From Streptomyces sp. V2I9 (GTDB lineage: Bacteria; Actinomycetota; Actinomycetes; Streptomycetales; Streptomycetaceae), in contig NZ_JAUSZJ010000002.1 in NCBI RefSeq assembly GCF_030817475.1, forward strand, positions 1,417,501 through 1,481,500: a stretch of 64,000 bases of DNA, read 5' to 3'. Both the position numbers and the translations under genes were made by a program. The notes under the pieces are model-generated. The model searched no databases, was not told the DNA's origin, and was given only the letters and a program-made list of their open reading frames with translations. Shown in pieces: positions 31,564 to 40,501 of the stretch (position 1 is its first letter; each line of letters begins with the position of its first letter).

Positions 31564-32706
31564 TCACAGCAGGGTCTTGAGCTTCTCCGCCAGCAGGTCC
31601 CAGCGCCACTTCTCCTCGACCCAGGCCCGGCCACGCTCCCCCATCCGCTGCCGCAGCTCCGGGTCCCCGAGCAGGGTGACGATCCGGTCGGCGGCGTCCT
31701 CGGCGCTGCCGCCGCGCACCACCCACCCGGTCTCGCCGTCGAGCACCGCGTCGGGGGCGCCGCCCGAGTCTCCGGCCACCACGGGCAGCCCGGTCGCGGA
31801 CGCCTCCAGGTAGACGATCCCGAGCCCCTCCACGTCGAGGCCGCCGCGCCGGGTCCGGCAGGGCATCGCGAAGACGTCCCCGGCGCCGTAGTGCGCGGGC
31901 AGTTCCGCCCAGGGCACCGGACCGGTGAAGCGCACCGCGTCCCGCACCCCGGTCTCCTCGGCGAGCCGCTCCAGGTCCTTGGCGTACGGGCCGCCGCCGA
32001 CGATCAGGAGCACCGCGTCCGGGATCTGCGCGAGGATCGCGGGCATGGCCAGGATCAGCGTGTCCTGGCCCTTGCGCGGCACCAGCCGGGAGACGCAGAC
32101 GACGACCGGGCGGTCGGCGAGCCCGAGGCCGGCCCGGACCCGGTCCCCGCCGGAGGCCGGGTCGAAGGTCTTCTCGTCGACGCCGGGCGGGAGCTGGACC
32201 ATGCGTCCGGCCGCGTCCGGGGTGAGGGCGGCGGCGATCCGGGAGCGGGTGTACTCACCGAGATAGGTGATCGTGTCCGTGCCCTCCCCGATCCTGCGCA
32301 GCAGTTGCCGGGAGGCGGGCAGCTGCGCCCAGCCGGCCTCGTGGCCGTGGGTGGTGGCGACGAGCCGGCGGGCGCCCGCGCGGCGCAGCGCCGGGGCCAT
32401 CAGGCCGAGCGGGGCCGCGGCGCCGAACCAGACGGAGGTGCAGCCGTGTTCACGCAGCAGGGAGGTGGCCCGGCGGGTGACGCGCGGGGTCGGCAGCAGC
32501 ATCGTCGTGCGGTCGCGGACCACGGTGAACGGCTGTTCGGCGTCGAAGGCGGCGGTGGCCGCCGCACCCTCCTCACCGCGCTTCCAGGTGGAGGCGTAGA
32601 CGACGACCCGGTCGGGGTCCAGACGCAGCGCCATGTTGTGCAGGAACGCCTGGATGCCGCCGGGGCGGGGCGGGAAGTCGTTGGTCACGATCAAGGTCTT
32701 GTCCAT
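31564..32706 (-). CDS. GT-B glycosyltransferase, family 4, PimB-like mannosyltransferase
   Basis: 380 residues. The start DKTLIVTNDFPPRPGGIQAFL matches the N-terminus of mycobacterial PimB (GDP-mannose-dependent phosphatidylinositol monomannoside mannosyltransferase). VVVCVSRLVPRKGQDTLI is the donor-binding hinge, and EGLGIVYLEASATGLPVVAG is the EX7E motif. Probably adds the second mannose to phosphatidylinositol mannoside at the inner membrane face. The ATG at 32706 has a TACTGT -10-like box 8 nt upstream. Confidence 0.88.
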   Translation of the reverse strand: MDKTLIVTNDFPPRPGGIQAFLHNMALRLDPDRVVVYASTWKRGEEGAAATAAFDAEQPFTVVRDRTTMLLPTPRVTRRATSLLREHGCTSVWFGAAAPLGLMAPALRRAGARRLVATTHGHEAGWAQLPASRQLLRRIGEGTDTITYLGEYTRSRIAAALTPDAAGRMVQLPPGVDEKTFDPASGGDRVRAGLGLADRPVVVCVSRLVPRKGQDTLILAMPAILAQIPDAVLLIVGGGPYAKDLERLAEETGVRDAVRFTGPVPWAELPAHYGAGDVFAMPCRTRRGGLDVEGLGIVYLEASATGLPVVAGDSGGAPDAVLDGETGWVVRGGSAEDAADRIVTLLGDPELRQRMGERGRAWVEEKWRWDLLAEKLKTLL

Positions 32707-32812
32707 CGCCGCCGACAGTACCGAACGGCCGCGCTTCACCGCTTCCGAGGACTCCCGTCGGCATCATGAGCCGCCGGGGGGCGACCGGGACGAACGACGG
32801 ACGGGTGCGGCG

Positions 32813-34054
32813 ATGACGGGACGAACACCCACGGGCGCGGGGCCGTGGCCGTACGCGGTCTGGGCGCTGACCCGCGCCTGGTTGCTGGCCTGTGTGTTCA
32901 AGGTGGTCACGGTGGCGGGCCCGGACGTCACGGTGGACGTCTCGGTGATCTACCGGGCCTGGTACGCGACCCTGCTGACCGGCACGTATCCGCTGGACGA
33001 CGTGACCTGGCAGTACCCGCCCGGCGCGGCGCTGGCCATCCTCTCCCCCGCCCTGCTGCCGTTCTGGGAGTACGCGACCGCGCTCTTCGTGCTGGTGCTG
33101 GTCTGCGACGCGCTGGTGGTGGTGCTGCTGCTGTACGCGGGGCGGCGGCCCGGCACGAGAACCGCGGGCGCGTGGGTGTGGGTCGTGGGGGTGCCGCTGC
33201 TGGGGCCGACGGTCTACGCCCGCTACGACCTGATGGTGACGGCGGTCGCGGTGGCGGCGCTGCTGGCCGGGGTGCGGGAGCCCCGCGCGCTGGGGGTGCT
33301 GGCCGCGTTCGGGGCGCTGCTGAAGGGGTGGCCGGTGCTGCTGCTGGTGGGGGTGCGCAAGGGGTGGCCGACACGGGCGGCCTGGGGGGCGGCGGCGCTG
33401 GGCGCTGCGGGGCTCGCGGCGGCGTTCGCGCTCTGGATGCCGGGGGCGTTCGCGTTCCTGGCCTTCCAGCGGGACCGGGGCACCGAGGTCGAGTCGCTGG
33501 GGGCGCTGGTCTTCCACGTGGCGCGGCACTTCGGCTGGGAGGGTCGGGTGGAGCTGCGGTACGGCTCGCTGGAGTTCCTCGGACCGCACGTGGAGCTGGT
33601 GTCGACGCTTGCGCTGGGGCTCGCGGCCCTGGCGCTGGTCTGGCTGCTGGTGTGGCGGCTGCGGGCCCGGACCTTCACGGTGCACACCCCGGCCGAGGCG
33701 GCGTTCACGGCGGTGCTGCTGTTCACGGTCACCAGCCGGGTGATCAGCCCGCAGTACGTGGTGTGGCTGGTCGGGCTGGCCGCGGCCTGCCTGGTGTTCC
33801 GGGGCGCGGCGATGACGCTGCCGGCCGTCCTGGTGGTGGTGTCGGCGGGGGTGACGCTGTTGGAGTTCCCGATCGGCTTCGGCCAGGTGGTGGCGAGCGA
33901 CGCGTGGGGCGTGGCGCTCCTCGTCGTACGGAACGGGCTGCTGGTGGCGGCCTCGCTGATCGCGGCGCGGCGGCTGTGGCGGTCGACGGTGCCGGGGAGG
34001 CCCGGTGACCGGGCGGCGGTGGCCGGGGGTCAGCCGAGCCGGGTGGCCAGGTAG
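32813..34054 (+). CDS. GT87/GT-C-type polyprenyl-phosphate-mannose glycosyltransferase, multipass
   Basis: 413 residues with about 10 hydrophobic helices. The first external loop VIYRAWYATLLTGTYPLDDVTWQYPPGAA (trimmed) carries the catalytic Asp and the TYP..WQYPPGA pattern of GT87 enzymes that use polyprenyl-phosphate mannose. VISPQYVVWLVGLAAA near the end is also typical. Relatives in Mycobacterium extend lipomannan (MptA/MptC), and GT87 genes lie in the corresponding region there (recalled). It is divergent from the PimB-like gene, so a shared role in mannolipid synthesis is likely. The last 25 nt overlap the convergent lipoprotein gene. Confidence 0.83.
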   Translation: MTGRTPTGAGPWPYAVWALTRAWLLACVFKVVTVAGPDVTVDVSVIYRAWYATLLTGTYPLDDVTWQYPPGAALAILSPALLPFWEYATALFVLVLVCDALVVVLLLYAGRRPGTRTAGAWVWVVGVPLLGPTVYARYDLMVTAVAVAALLAGVREPRALGVLAAFGALLKGWPVLLLVGVRKGWPTRAAWGAAALGAAGLAAAFALWMPGAFAFLAFQRDRGTEVESLGALVFHVARHFGWEGRVELRYGSLEFLGPHVELVSTLALGLAALALVWLLVWRLRARTFTVHTPAEAAFTAVLLFTVTSRVISPQYVVWLVGLAAACLVFRGAAMTLPAVLVVVSAGVTLLEFPIGFGQVVASDAWGVALLVVRNGLLVAASLIAARRLWRSTVPGRPGDRAAVAGGQPSRVAR

Positions 34055-35286
34055 TCGCGCCAGTCGGCGGTGAACCGGTCGAGGGTGGTGGCGAGCACCG
34101 CCTCCAGCGCCTGTTCCACCGCTCCCTCGCGCCCGTCGTGCGCGCCGACGGTCTCGTAGAAGGCGATCAGCTTCTCCTTGCCCCACCGCTCCGCGATCAG
34201 CGCGCAGGCCAGCCAGCCGCCCTCGTAGGCCCCGGCCAGCTTCGCGGGGTCGCCGTCGAAGCCGAAGTCCCGGTCCGCGGGGAGCCCCGCGGGGGTCCGG
34301 CCGGCGCGGACGGTCTCGGCCAGCTCGGGGGCGATCGTGTCGGCGGCCCGGTCCTCGCCCCGGTAGGCGGCCCAGTCGGCGAAGCCCTCGGAGAGCCAGA
34401 CAGGGGTGGCCGTCGAGGTGCTGGTCCGGGTGGCGACATGGGTCGTCTCATGGGTCAGGACGATCCGCTGCCCGAAGCTGCCGAGCGTGGCGTACGCCTG
34501 CGGGTTGACGATGACCCGGTCCGCGATGGCGGGACGCCGACCGGTGCCGCCGACCTCGCCGGTGGTGACGGCGGCAATGCCCCGGTAGGCCGTCTCCGGC
34601 GAGCCCAGCAGCTTCGCCATGGCCTCCACGGACTCGGGGACCAGGACCACCACCCGGCGGGTCCAGGGGCGCGGCCAGGCATCCGAGACGGCGGGGACGG
34701 CGAGGTCCACGGTGTCGGCGATCTGCCGGAGCTCCTCGGCGCTCCGGCCGACGCCCAGGACGATGCTGCGGTCGCCCTCGACGACCTCCACGTCCCCCTG
34801 CTGCCACAGCTGCCCGGAGGCGCCCTTGGCGGGCCGGTCGGCGGTGATGTACCAGCGGTCGCCGTCGCGCTTCAGCTCCAGGACGCGGCGGGTGGCGACG
34901 GGGGCGGTGTCGTAGCCGTCGATCCGGTAGCGCAGCTCCACCTCGGCGGCGGCCCGCCGCCCGTCCTGCTGCGTGATGCCCCTGACGTCGTACGTCCAGG
35001 ACTTCAGGGGTACGTCGGCGAGCCGGTCCAGTTCGGTGCGCTGGGCGGCCCGCAGCGCGGTGGCCCCCGGCGCGAGGGCGTCGAGGTAGCCGGCCCGGTC
35101 GTGGGCGAGGACGGCGGCGGCGCGGCGTTCCAGGGTGGCGTCGAGGACCCCGGTGGTGAGGGAGGCGTCCCGATCGCCGGGGGACGCGCAGGCGGACGCG
35201 GTCAGGAGCGCGGCGAGCAGCGGACCCGCCGCGCGCCGCCGCGTCCGGGGGTCTCCCCCGCGCGCGTCACGTCCTCGTAGGGCCAC
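34030..35286 (-). CDS. Putative lipoprotein with gluzincin-type HETTH motif (peptidase MA-like)
   Basis: 418 residues. The N-terminus is basic, then LLAALLTASAC with a lipobox Cys near residue 33. A tail-end metal motif IVLTHETTHVATRTSTST (HExxH) is followed by PVWLSEGFADWAAYRGEDRA, which gives the third ligand (EGFADW), the pattern of M1/MA-like metallopeptidases. Upstream about 180 residues form a separate domain. The cell-surface location is inferred. The start GTG at 35286 is uncertain. Confidence 0.8.
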   Translation of the reverse strand: MALRGRDARGGDPRTRRRAAGPLLAALLTASACASPGDRDASLTTGVLDATLERRAAAVLAHDRAGYLDALAPGATALRAAQRTELDRLADVPLKSWTYDVRGITQQDGRRAAAEVELRYRIDGYDTAPVATRRVLELKRDGDRWYITADRPAKGASGQLWQQGDVEVVEGDRSIVLGVGRSAEELRQIADTVDLAVPAVSDAWPRPWTRRVVVLVPESVEAMAKLLGSPETAYRGIAAVTTGEVGGTGRRPAIADRVIVNPQAYATLGSFGQRIVLTHETTHVATRTSTSTATPVWLSEGFADWAAYRGEDRAADTIAPELAETVRAGRTPAGLPADRDFGFDGDPAKLAGAYEGGWLACALIAERWGKEKLIAFYETVGAHDGREGAVEQALEAVLATTLDRFTADWRDYLATRLG

Positions 35287-35301
35287 CAGCCGATCGTACG
35301 G

Positions 35302-36330
35302 TCAGATCCGGGTGACCGAGGAGACGGGCATCATGCCGACCGGGTCGTAGCGGACCGCTGCGCCCGGGTAGGGGGCGTGGATGACCTGGCCGTTGCCGAC
35401 GTACATGCCGATGTGGCTGGCGTCGGCCCGGTAGGCGACCAGGTCGCCGGGTTGCGCTCGGGAGAGCGGCACCATGCGGCCGGCGTAGCGCTGGGCCTGG
35501 GAGGTGCGGGGCAGGCTCACCCCGGCTTGGGCGTAGGCCCACTGCATCAGGCCGGAACAGTCGAATCCGGAAGGGCCGTTGGCGCCCCAGACATAGGGTC
35601 TGCCGAGCGCCTGGTGGACGGCGGCGACGGCGGACATCGCGCGGCCGGACGCGGGGCCGAGGCCGGAGAGGCCGGACACGTCGTCGCGGCCGGAGCGCGA
35701 GGCCCGGTCGAAGGAGGCGCGTTCCTCGGGCGGCAGCGAGTCGAGCAGCCGGCGGGCCTCGCGGAGCTTGCCCTCGACGGCGCGCTTGTGGCGGGCGACG
35801 GCGGCCCGGTTGCGCTCCAGGTCGGCCAGGGCGCGGGTGGCCTCGGCGCGGGTCTGGGCCATCGTGCGCTGGGCGTGCCGCAGCTTGTCCAGGGTCATGG
35901 CCTGGCGGGCCCCGGCCCGGTCGAGGGCGGCGGCCTGCTCCAGGTAGGTGTCGGGGTCGGCGGAGAGCAGCAGCGCGAGCGAGGGGTCGATGGAGCCGGT
36001 GCGGTACTGGGCGCCCGCCATCGCGCCGAGCTCGTTGCGCATCCGGTTCACGCGTTCCTGGCCACGGGCCGTGGCGTCCAGGGCGCGGTCCGCCTCGCCG
36101 CGCAGCCGGTCCACCCGCTCCCCGGCCGCGTTGAACCGCTCGGTGGCCCGCTCGGCCTCCTCGTGGAGGCGGTCGACGGCGGCCTTCGCACTCTGCCGCG
36201 TCTCCTTCGGGTCGGCGCTCGCCGGGGCCGCGGTCAGCGTCGCCGCCGCGGTGGCGGCGGCCGCCGAGATGACCGTGACGCGAACGCCTCTCGTGAAGCC
36301 GGACTGTGTGCAACGGCGATGGGACACCAC
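35302..36330 (-). CDS. Secreted NlpC/P60 endopeptidase with coiled coil (first paralogue)
   Basis: 342 residues. Signal peptide ends at ASADP (~42). A long coiled coil (AAVDRLHEEAERATERFNAA to RHKRAVEGKLREARRLLDSL) leads to the catalytic domain: ALGRPYVWGANGPSGFDCSG (nucleophile Cys), DASHIGMYVGNGQVIHAPYPG (His, His). It cleaves D-Glu-mDAP bonds in peptidoglycan. The start VVSHRR at 36330 was chosen by analogy with the neighbouring paralogue and GGGAG upstream. The leader 36331-36487 shows no c-di-AMP motif. Confidence 0.9.
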   Translation of the reverse strand: MVSHRRCTQSGFTRGVRVTVISAAAATAAATLTAAPASADPKETRQSAKAAVDRLHEEAERATERFNAAGERVDRLRGEADRALDATARGQERVNRMRNELGAMAGAQYRTGSIDPSLALLLSADPDTYLEQAAALDRAGARQAMTLDKLRHAQRTMAQTRAEATRALADLERNRAAVARHKRAVEGKLREARRLLDSLPPEERASFDRASRSGRDDVSGLSGLGPASGRAMSAVAAVHQALGRPYVWGANGPSGFDCSGLMQWAYAQAGVSLPRTSQAQRYAGRMVPLSRAQPGDLVAYRADASHIGMYVGNGQVIHAPYPGAAVRYDPVGMMPVSSVTRI

Positions 36331-36487
36331 AGGTAGCCGCACTCCCTTCCGCTGACGCGGTGGTGCGCAGCCCCTGCCGCCCGGGCGGGCGGACGGGGTC
36401 CGGGAGCTGCGCAGCAGCCAGACAGTAATCGGCCGACTACGCGGCGGCCAAAGACCGCGCCGGTCGCGCAAGGGTGGCCCGACGCCG

Positions 36488-36523
36488 CCGCCCCGCCGGT
36501 GACCTCGGTCTCCGGCGGGGCGG
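36488..36523 (-). terminator. Terminator between the two NlpC/P60 genes
   Basis: 12-bp perfect stem CCGCCCCGCCGG (36488-36499) with 36512-36523; the loop holds a further gacc/ggtc pairing. It lies 72 nt beyond the stop at 36596, so the two hydrolase genes are probably separate units. Confidence 0.75.
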
Positions 36524-36595
36524 GGGTGTCAGCGTGGTGCGCGGGGATCCCTCGTTCGGGCGTGCCGTGGCGGGTTTCCCGGATGCGCTCCGGCG

Positions 36596-37621
36596 TCAGA
36601 TACGGACGCCGAACTGGAAGGTGCCCATGTAGTCCATCGACTCGTAGCGGACGACGGTGCCCGGCTTCGGGGCGTGCAGGATCTGGTTGTTGCCGGCGTA
36701 GAAGCCGACGTGCGCCAGGTTGTTGAAGAACACCAGGTCGCCCGGCCTCAGCTGGCTGCGGCCGATCTTCGTGCCGTCGTTGTGCTGGGTGAACGTGGTC
36801 CGGCTGATGTGGACGTTCGCCTGGGCGAAGGCCCACTGGGTCAGGCCGGAGCAGTCGTAGGCGTTGGGGCCGGTGGCGCCGGAGACGTACGGCTTGCCGA
36901 GCTGGGTGGCGGCGGCGGCCAGAGCGGCGGCGCCGCGGTTGGACGCGGGGGCCTCGTTGCCGAGCTGGACCCGGTCGCCGGCGTCGCGGCTGGCGCGCTG
37001 CTCCTCCTGCTTCATCTTGGCGCGCTCGGCCTGGGTCAGCGTGTTGAGGAGCTGCTGGGCGTCGGCGAGCTTGGCCTGGTACTTCTTCTTGTTCTCGCCG
37101 AGCGCCTTGCGGACGTCGGCGAGGTCGCCGAGCTTGTCCTGGGCTTCCTTGCGCTGCTGGGCGAGGGTGCGCTGCTTGGACTGGATCTTCTGCAGCGACT
37201 CCGTCTGCTTGACCGTCAGCTGGTCGAGCGCGGAGGCCTGGTCGAGGAAGCTGTCCGGGTCCGAGGCGAGGAAGAGGGCCACGGAGGGGTCGATGCCGCC
37301 GGAGCGGTACTGCGCGGTGGCGATCGAACCGAGTTCGGTGCGCAGCGTGTTGAGCTCGGCCTGACCGCGGGCGACCTTGTCCTGGAGCGCGTCGACTTCC
37401 TTCTTCAGGTTGTCCTGCTGCTCCTTGGCACCGTTGTACTTCTCGGTGGCGGCCTCGGCCTCGTGGTAGAGCTTGTCGACCTTCGCCTTGACTTCGTTCT
37501 TGCTCGGCTTGGGGTCGGCGTGGGCGGCCTGGGAGGTCAGGGCCACGGCGGCGGCGGCAGTCGCGGTGAGCACGGTGACACGGGCACGGCTCGGCTGCTT
37601 GGGACGACGGTGGGACGCCAC
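36596..37621 (-). CDS. Secreted NlpC/P60 endopeptidase with coiled coil (second paralogue)
   Basis: 341 residues. Signal peptide VASHRRPKQPSRARV... to AAHADP; coiled coil ~45-230 rich in Lys/Gln/Glu (VDALQDKVARGQAELNTL); catalytic core YVSGATGPNAYDCSGLTQWA (Cys), LAHVGFYAGNNQILHAPKPG (His). Better conserved coiled coil than its neighbour, with which it shares the whole plan. Start GTG 37621, with AAGGAG 9 nt upstream. It is preceded by a likely c-di-AMP riboswitch, so the second messenger for turgor/cell-wall state should control it. Confidence 0.93.
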   Translation of the reverse strand: MASHRRPKQPSRARVTVLTATAAAAVALTSQAAHADPKPSKNEVKAKVDKLYHEAEAATEKYNGAKEQQDNLKKEVDALQDKVARGQAELNTLRTELGSIATAQYRSGGIDPSVALFLASDPDSFLDQASALDQLTVKQTESLQKIQSKQRTLAQQRKEAQDKLGDLADVRKALGENKKKYQAKLADAQQLLNTLTQAERAKMKQEEQRASRDAGDRVQLGNEAPASNRGAAALAAAATQLGKPYVSGATGPNAYDCSGLTQWAFAQANVHISRTTFTQHNDGTKIGRSQLRPGDLVFFNNLAHVGFYAGNNQILHAPKPGTVVRYESMDYMGTFQFGVRI

Positions 37622-37635
37622 GGAGGCGAGCTCCT

Positions 37636-37760
37636 TCTTCCTCAGCCGCCTACCGGGCAAGTGGGGGAAGAAATCCCCGGCTCCGTGCACATGACGGATT
37701 CGGCGGTTCCTCCGCCGCCACCCCCGATGGGTGATCAACCGTGCGAAGGTTCGAGGCCTG
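37636..37760 (-). promoter_or_regulatory. Likely c-di-AMP (ydaO/yuaA) riboswitch
   Basis: On the minus strand the leader shows GGCGGAGGAACCGCCGAATC, then a stem-loop, then CCGGTAGGCGGCTGAGGAAG just before the ribosome site. These blocks match the conserved GGGGAACC/GAATC and CCGGTAGGC parts of ydaO RNAs found before actinobacterial NlpC/P60 and rpf genes (established knowledge). The boundaries are approximate and no covariance check was possible. Confidence 0.7.
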
Positions 37761-37883
37761 ACCCTAGTGACCATCTTGTGATCAGTTCAAATCCTCACAG
37801 GAATTTTCTCGTCACACCAGGTACTTCTTTACTCTCACCCCACCGCGTGTAGCGGCGACTTGACGGTACGTTCCCAGAAATCC

Positions 37884-37900
37884 GGCATGTCACACATGCC
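37884..37900. promoter_or_regulatory. Palindrome GGCATGT-CAC-ACATGCC downstream of the NYN gene
   Basis: 7-bp arms, 3-nt centre, 13 nt beyond the NYN stop (37913) and far upstream of the NlpC start. Could be an operator for the riboswitch transcript or a weak terminator. The rest of 37761-37883 is AT-richer than the surroundings and contains TTGAAC followed after 17 nt by CTAGGG on the minus strand, a possible promoter. Confidence 0.3.
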
Positions 37901-37912
37901 ACCCAAACTCCT

Positions 37913-39274
37913 TTAGACGCGCGAAAGACGTTTGAGGAGCAAGACGGACGCGACCGGCCGCGCCCCGGCCTTCGCCACGCCGTCCGCCACCTCCCGGTCC
38001 GTGGAGACGACCACCACGGGCCGTCCCGGCGGCTCCGCGCGGGCGAGTTGGCGGATCACCTCGTCCGCCGTGACACCGGGCTTGCTGAACAGCACCCGCA
38101 CGCCGCGCGGCGGCGCGAGCAGCACCGGGGCGGCCAGTTCGGCCCCGTCGAAGACACAGGTCATCTCGGCGCCGGTCTGCGCCGCGAGCACCGAGAGCCC
38201 GCCCAGCAGCCGCAACCGCTGCTTCTCCAGCGGCATCTGGGGGTAGCCGGTCTTGGTGACGTTGTAGCCGTCCACGATGAGGTGGGCCTGCGGCAGCGCC
38301 AGCAGCTGGTCCAGCAGGGCCGGGTCGGTCTCCGAAAGAGCTCGGGCGGCGATGTCCTTGGGCGACATCCGGCCGGGCTCCAGCGCGTCCACGGTGTCGG
38401 CGGGATGCGTCGTCGCCGGGGGCAGCGCCAGCTCACGCCGCAGCCCCGAGGCCGCGTCCAGCACGGTGTCCAGGAGCAGCCGCAGCCGCATGTCCTCCAC
38501 CGACCGCCCCTCGCGGGCCGCCCGGCGGCTCGCTTCCAGGGCCGCCTCGGCCTCCCCCAGCCGCCCCTTGAGCCGCCGCGACTCGCTCTCCACGGCGGAG
38601 AGCTGGGCGGCCGACTCGGCCCGTACGGCATCGGTCTCGGCCACGCTGCGACGCAGGGCGGCCTCGCCCCGCTTGACCTCGCTCTGGGCGCTGCGCAGCT
38701 TGCGGTGCAGCGACTCGGCCTCCTTGCGGGTCGCCTCCAGCTCGGTGCGCAGCCGTTCGGTCTCGGCGCGGGTGTGGGCGCGGGCCCGCTCCAGCTCCTC
38801 GCGCAGATGGTCCAGCTCGCGCCGGGTCTCCTCGTCCGCCCGCTCCGCGTCGGCGCGCTGAGCCTCCTCGCCGGCGGCCTCGACCAGCTTGACCCAGCCG
38901 ACCGGGCGCAACACGTAGGCGGCCGCGGCCACATCGAGGGGATCTGCTGCGGCGGGCGGCGAACCCGCCTCCAGGGCGGCGGCCAGCTCCGGCTGGGACT
39001 GGCCGAGCCGCTCCCCGATCCGCTGCCGGAAGGCGGCGTCGCCCGCCAGCGCGGCGGCCATCGCGTTCCCCGCGAACTTCGCGCGCCGGGTCGGGGTGAA
39101 TCTGGCGTACTGCCGCAGCTGGGCGGGCAGTTCGGAGACGGTCAGACCACCGAAGGCATCCGCGACCAGGGCGATCACCCGCCGTCGCACACCCTCGGGC
39201 AGCGGACGGCCGAGCACCTCTGCACCGCCGTCGGCCTCATCGGCCGGTCCGGCGCCGCTGGTCGGCTGTTCCAC
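37913..39274 (-). CDS. NYN-domain (PIN-like) putative RNase with central coiled coil
   Basis: 453 residues. N-terminal helical region (PEGVRRRVIALVADAFGGLT), then a long coiled coil (~140-265; EETRRELDHLREELERARA, LRSAQSEVKRGEAALRRSV), then a NYN/YacP-like nuclease domain from ~310: HLIVDGYNVTKTGYP (Asp), MTCVFDGAEL (Asp), VVVVSTDREVADGV (Asp). The acidic triad is present. A ribosome- or tRNA-associated RNase role is known for YacP relatives; here it is inference. Confidence 0.88.
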   Translation of the reverse strand: MEQPTSGAGPADEADGGAEVLGRPLPEGVRRRVIALVADAFGGLTVSELPAQLRQYARFTPTRRAKFAGNAMAAALAGDAAFRQRIGERLGQSQPELAAALEAGSPPAAADPLDVAAAAYVLRPVGWVKLVEAAGEEAQRADAERADEETRRELDHLREELERARAHTRAETERLRTELEATRKEAESLHRKLRSAQSEVKRGEAALRRSVAETDAVRAESAAQLSAVESESRRLKGRLGEAEAALEASRRAAREGRSVEDMRLRLLLDTVLDAASGLRRELALPPATTHPADTVDALEPGRMSPKDIAARALSETDPALLDQLLALPQAHLIVDGYNVTKTGYPQMPLEKQRLRLLGGLSVLAAQTGAEMTCVFDGAELAAPVLLAPPRGVRVLFSKPGVTADEVIRQLARAEPPGRPVVVVSTDREVADGVAKAGARPVASVLLLKRLSRV

Positions 39275-39309
39275 CGTCCGTCACCCCATATACGTGAAGG
39301 GCCCGCTCC

Positions 39310-39552
39310 TCAGGAAGCGGCGCCCGGCTTGTCCACCAGTTCGATCTGGTCCACCGCATTGCACCAACGGCAGCGGACCGACTCGATGGTCTCACTGACC
39401 ACCTCCCGCTCCTCGACACTCGGCTCACCGGCCAGGTCGAGGTGGACGTACTCCACGACCTTCGACGAACGGGTCACGTCGAAGCGCGTGAGATTGCCGC
39501 ACAGGGTGCAGCGCCAGCGGGTCCCGTCGGTCGGCAGGGGAACCGTCGTCAT
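39310..39552 (-). CDS. Small two-CxxC zinc-ribbon protein
   Basis: 80 residues. CTLCGN near residue 17 and CRWC near 62 form a probable zinc ribbon around a beta-rich middle (SSKVVEYVHLDLAGEPSVEE). The ATG at 39552 is chosen because MTTVPLPTDGTRW begins the conserved-looking part. 35 nt upstream of the NYN gene on the same strand, possibly in one transcript. Function unknown. Confidence 0.8.
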   Translation of the reverse strand: MTTVPLPTDGTRWRCTLCGNLTRFDVTRSSKVVEYVHLDLAGEPSVEEREVVSETIESVRCRWCNAVDQIELVDKPGAAS

Positions 39553-39745
39553 CGTTGCGTCCTCTTTCGTCGTCGCCAGGAGTCCGCGCCGGGTGCGCCG
39601 CCGCGACTCCACCTGTCTACGTCAAGGATCTCGCGGTGCGCCGTCGAACTGCGGAAGTCCTGGCGTAACCCTACGGCCTCGCGTATGGGCACCGGCCCGG
39701 CGAGGCGCTCCCTCCCGGTCCGCACGGGTACGTCATGCTCTGTAC

Positions 39746-40501
39746 ATGATCGAGTGGCGGCAGGCGGACCGGCGGACCACGGCCGGGAGGATCCGGGACG
39801 CGGCGGCGGCGAGCGGCGCCCCGGTCACGTACGGACTCATCGCCGCCTGCGGCGTGGTGTTCCTGATCAGCCCGCTCTCCGGGTTCGGCGGCGTCACCCA
39901 CCGGGGCGAGGACGCGCTGCTCGCCGCCCGGGCCGCGTACTTCGAGCGGTGGGGAGTGATCCCCGCCGAGCTGTGGGAGGGATCGGCACACGCGCTGATC
40001 ACGCCGTTCACCGCGCTGTTCGTGCACGGGAGCTGGCTGCACCTGCTGGGGAACCTGCTGTTCCTGTACGTGTTCGGCGCGATGGCCGAGGAGCGCATGG
40101 GCAGGGTGCGGTTCGCGCTGTTCTACGTGGGCTGCGGCTATGCGGCGCTGGTCTGCTACGCGGCGGCGCACGTGGACTCCGAGCAGACCCTGGTGGGGGC
40201 GTCGGGGGCGATCTCCGCGGTCCTCGGCGCGTTCCTGTACCTCTTCCCCAAGGCGCGGGTGACCAGCCTGTTCCCGTTCCTGTTCTTCCTGCCGCTGCGC
40301 TTCCCCGCCTGGATCGTGCTGGTCTTCTGGTTCGCCCTCCAGTGGGCGGCGGCGCAGAGCGCGGGCAGCGGACCGGGGGTGGCGTATCTGGCGCATGTGG
40401 CGGGGTTCGCGGCCGGGTTCCTGTGCGCCTGGGGACTCCACGGGCGGAGGACTAGAGTGAAGGTTCCAGCCACGGCCACCGAGGGAGACAGCCAGCCGTG
40501 A
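39746..40501 (+). CDS. Rhomboid-family intramembrane serine protease
   Basis: 251 residues with six or seven helices. Loop WLHLLGNLLFLYVFG carries the conserved His-Asn; LVGASGAISAVLGAFLYLFP has the nucleophile Ser in GASGA; the catalytic His is in VAYLAHVAGFAAGFLCAWG. TPFTALFVHGS precedes helix 2. Its substrate is unknown. The stop overlaps the next gene by GTGA. Confidence 0.92.
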   Translation: MIEWRQADRRTTAGRIRDAAAASGAPVTYGLIAACGVVFLISPLSGFGGVTHRGEDALLAARAAYFERWGVIPAELWEGSAHALITPFTALFVHGSWLHLLGNLLFLYVFGAMAEERMGRVRFALFYVGCGYAALVCYAAAHVDSEQTLVGASGAISAVLGAFLYLFPKARVTSLFPFLFFLPLRFPAWIVLVFWFALQWAAAQSAGSGPGVAYLAHVAGFAAGFLCAWGLHGRRTRVKVPATATEGDSQP

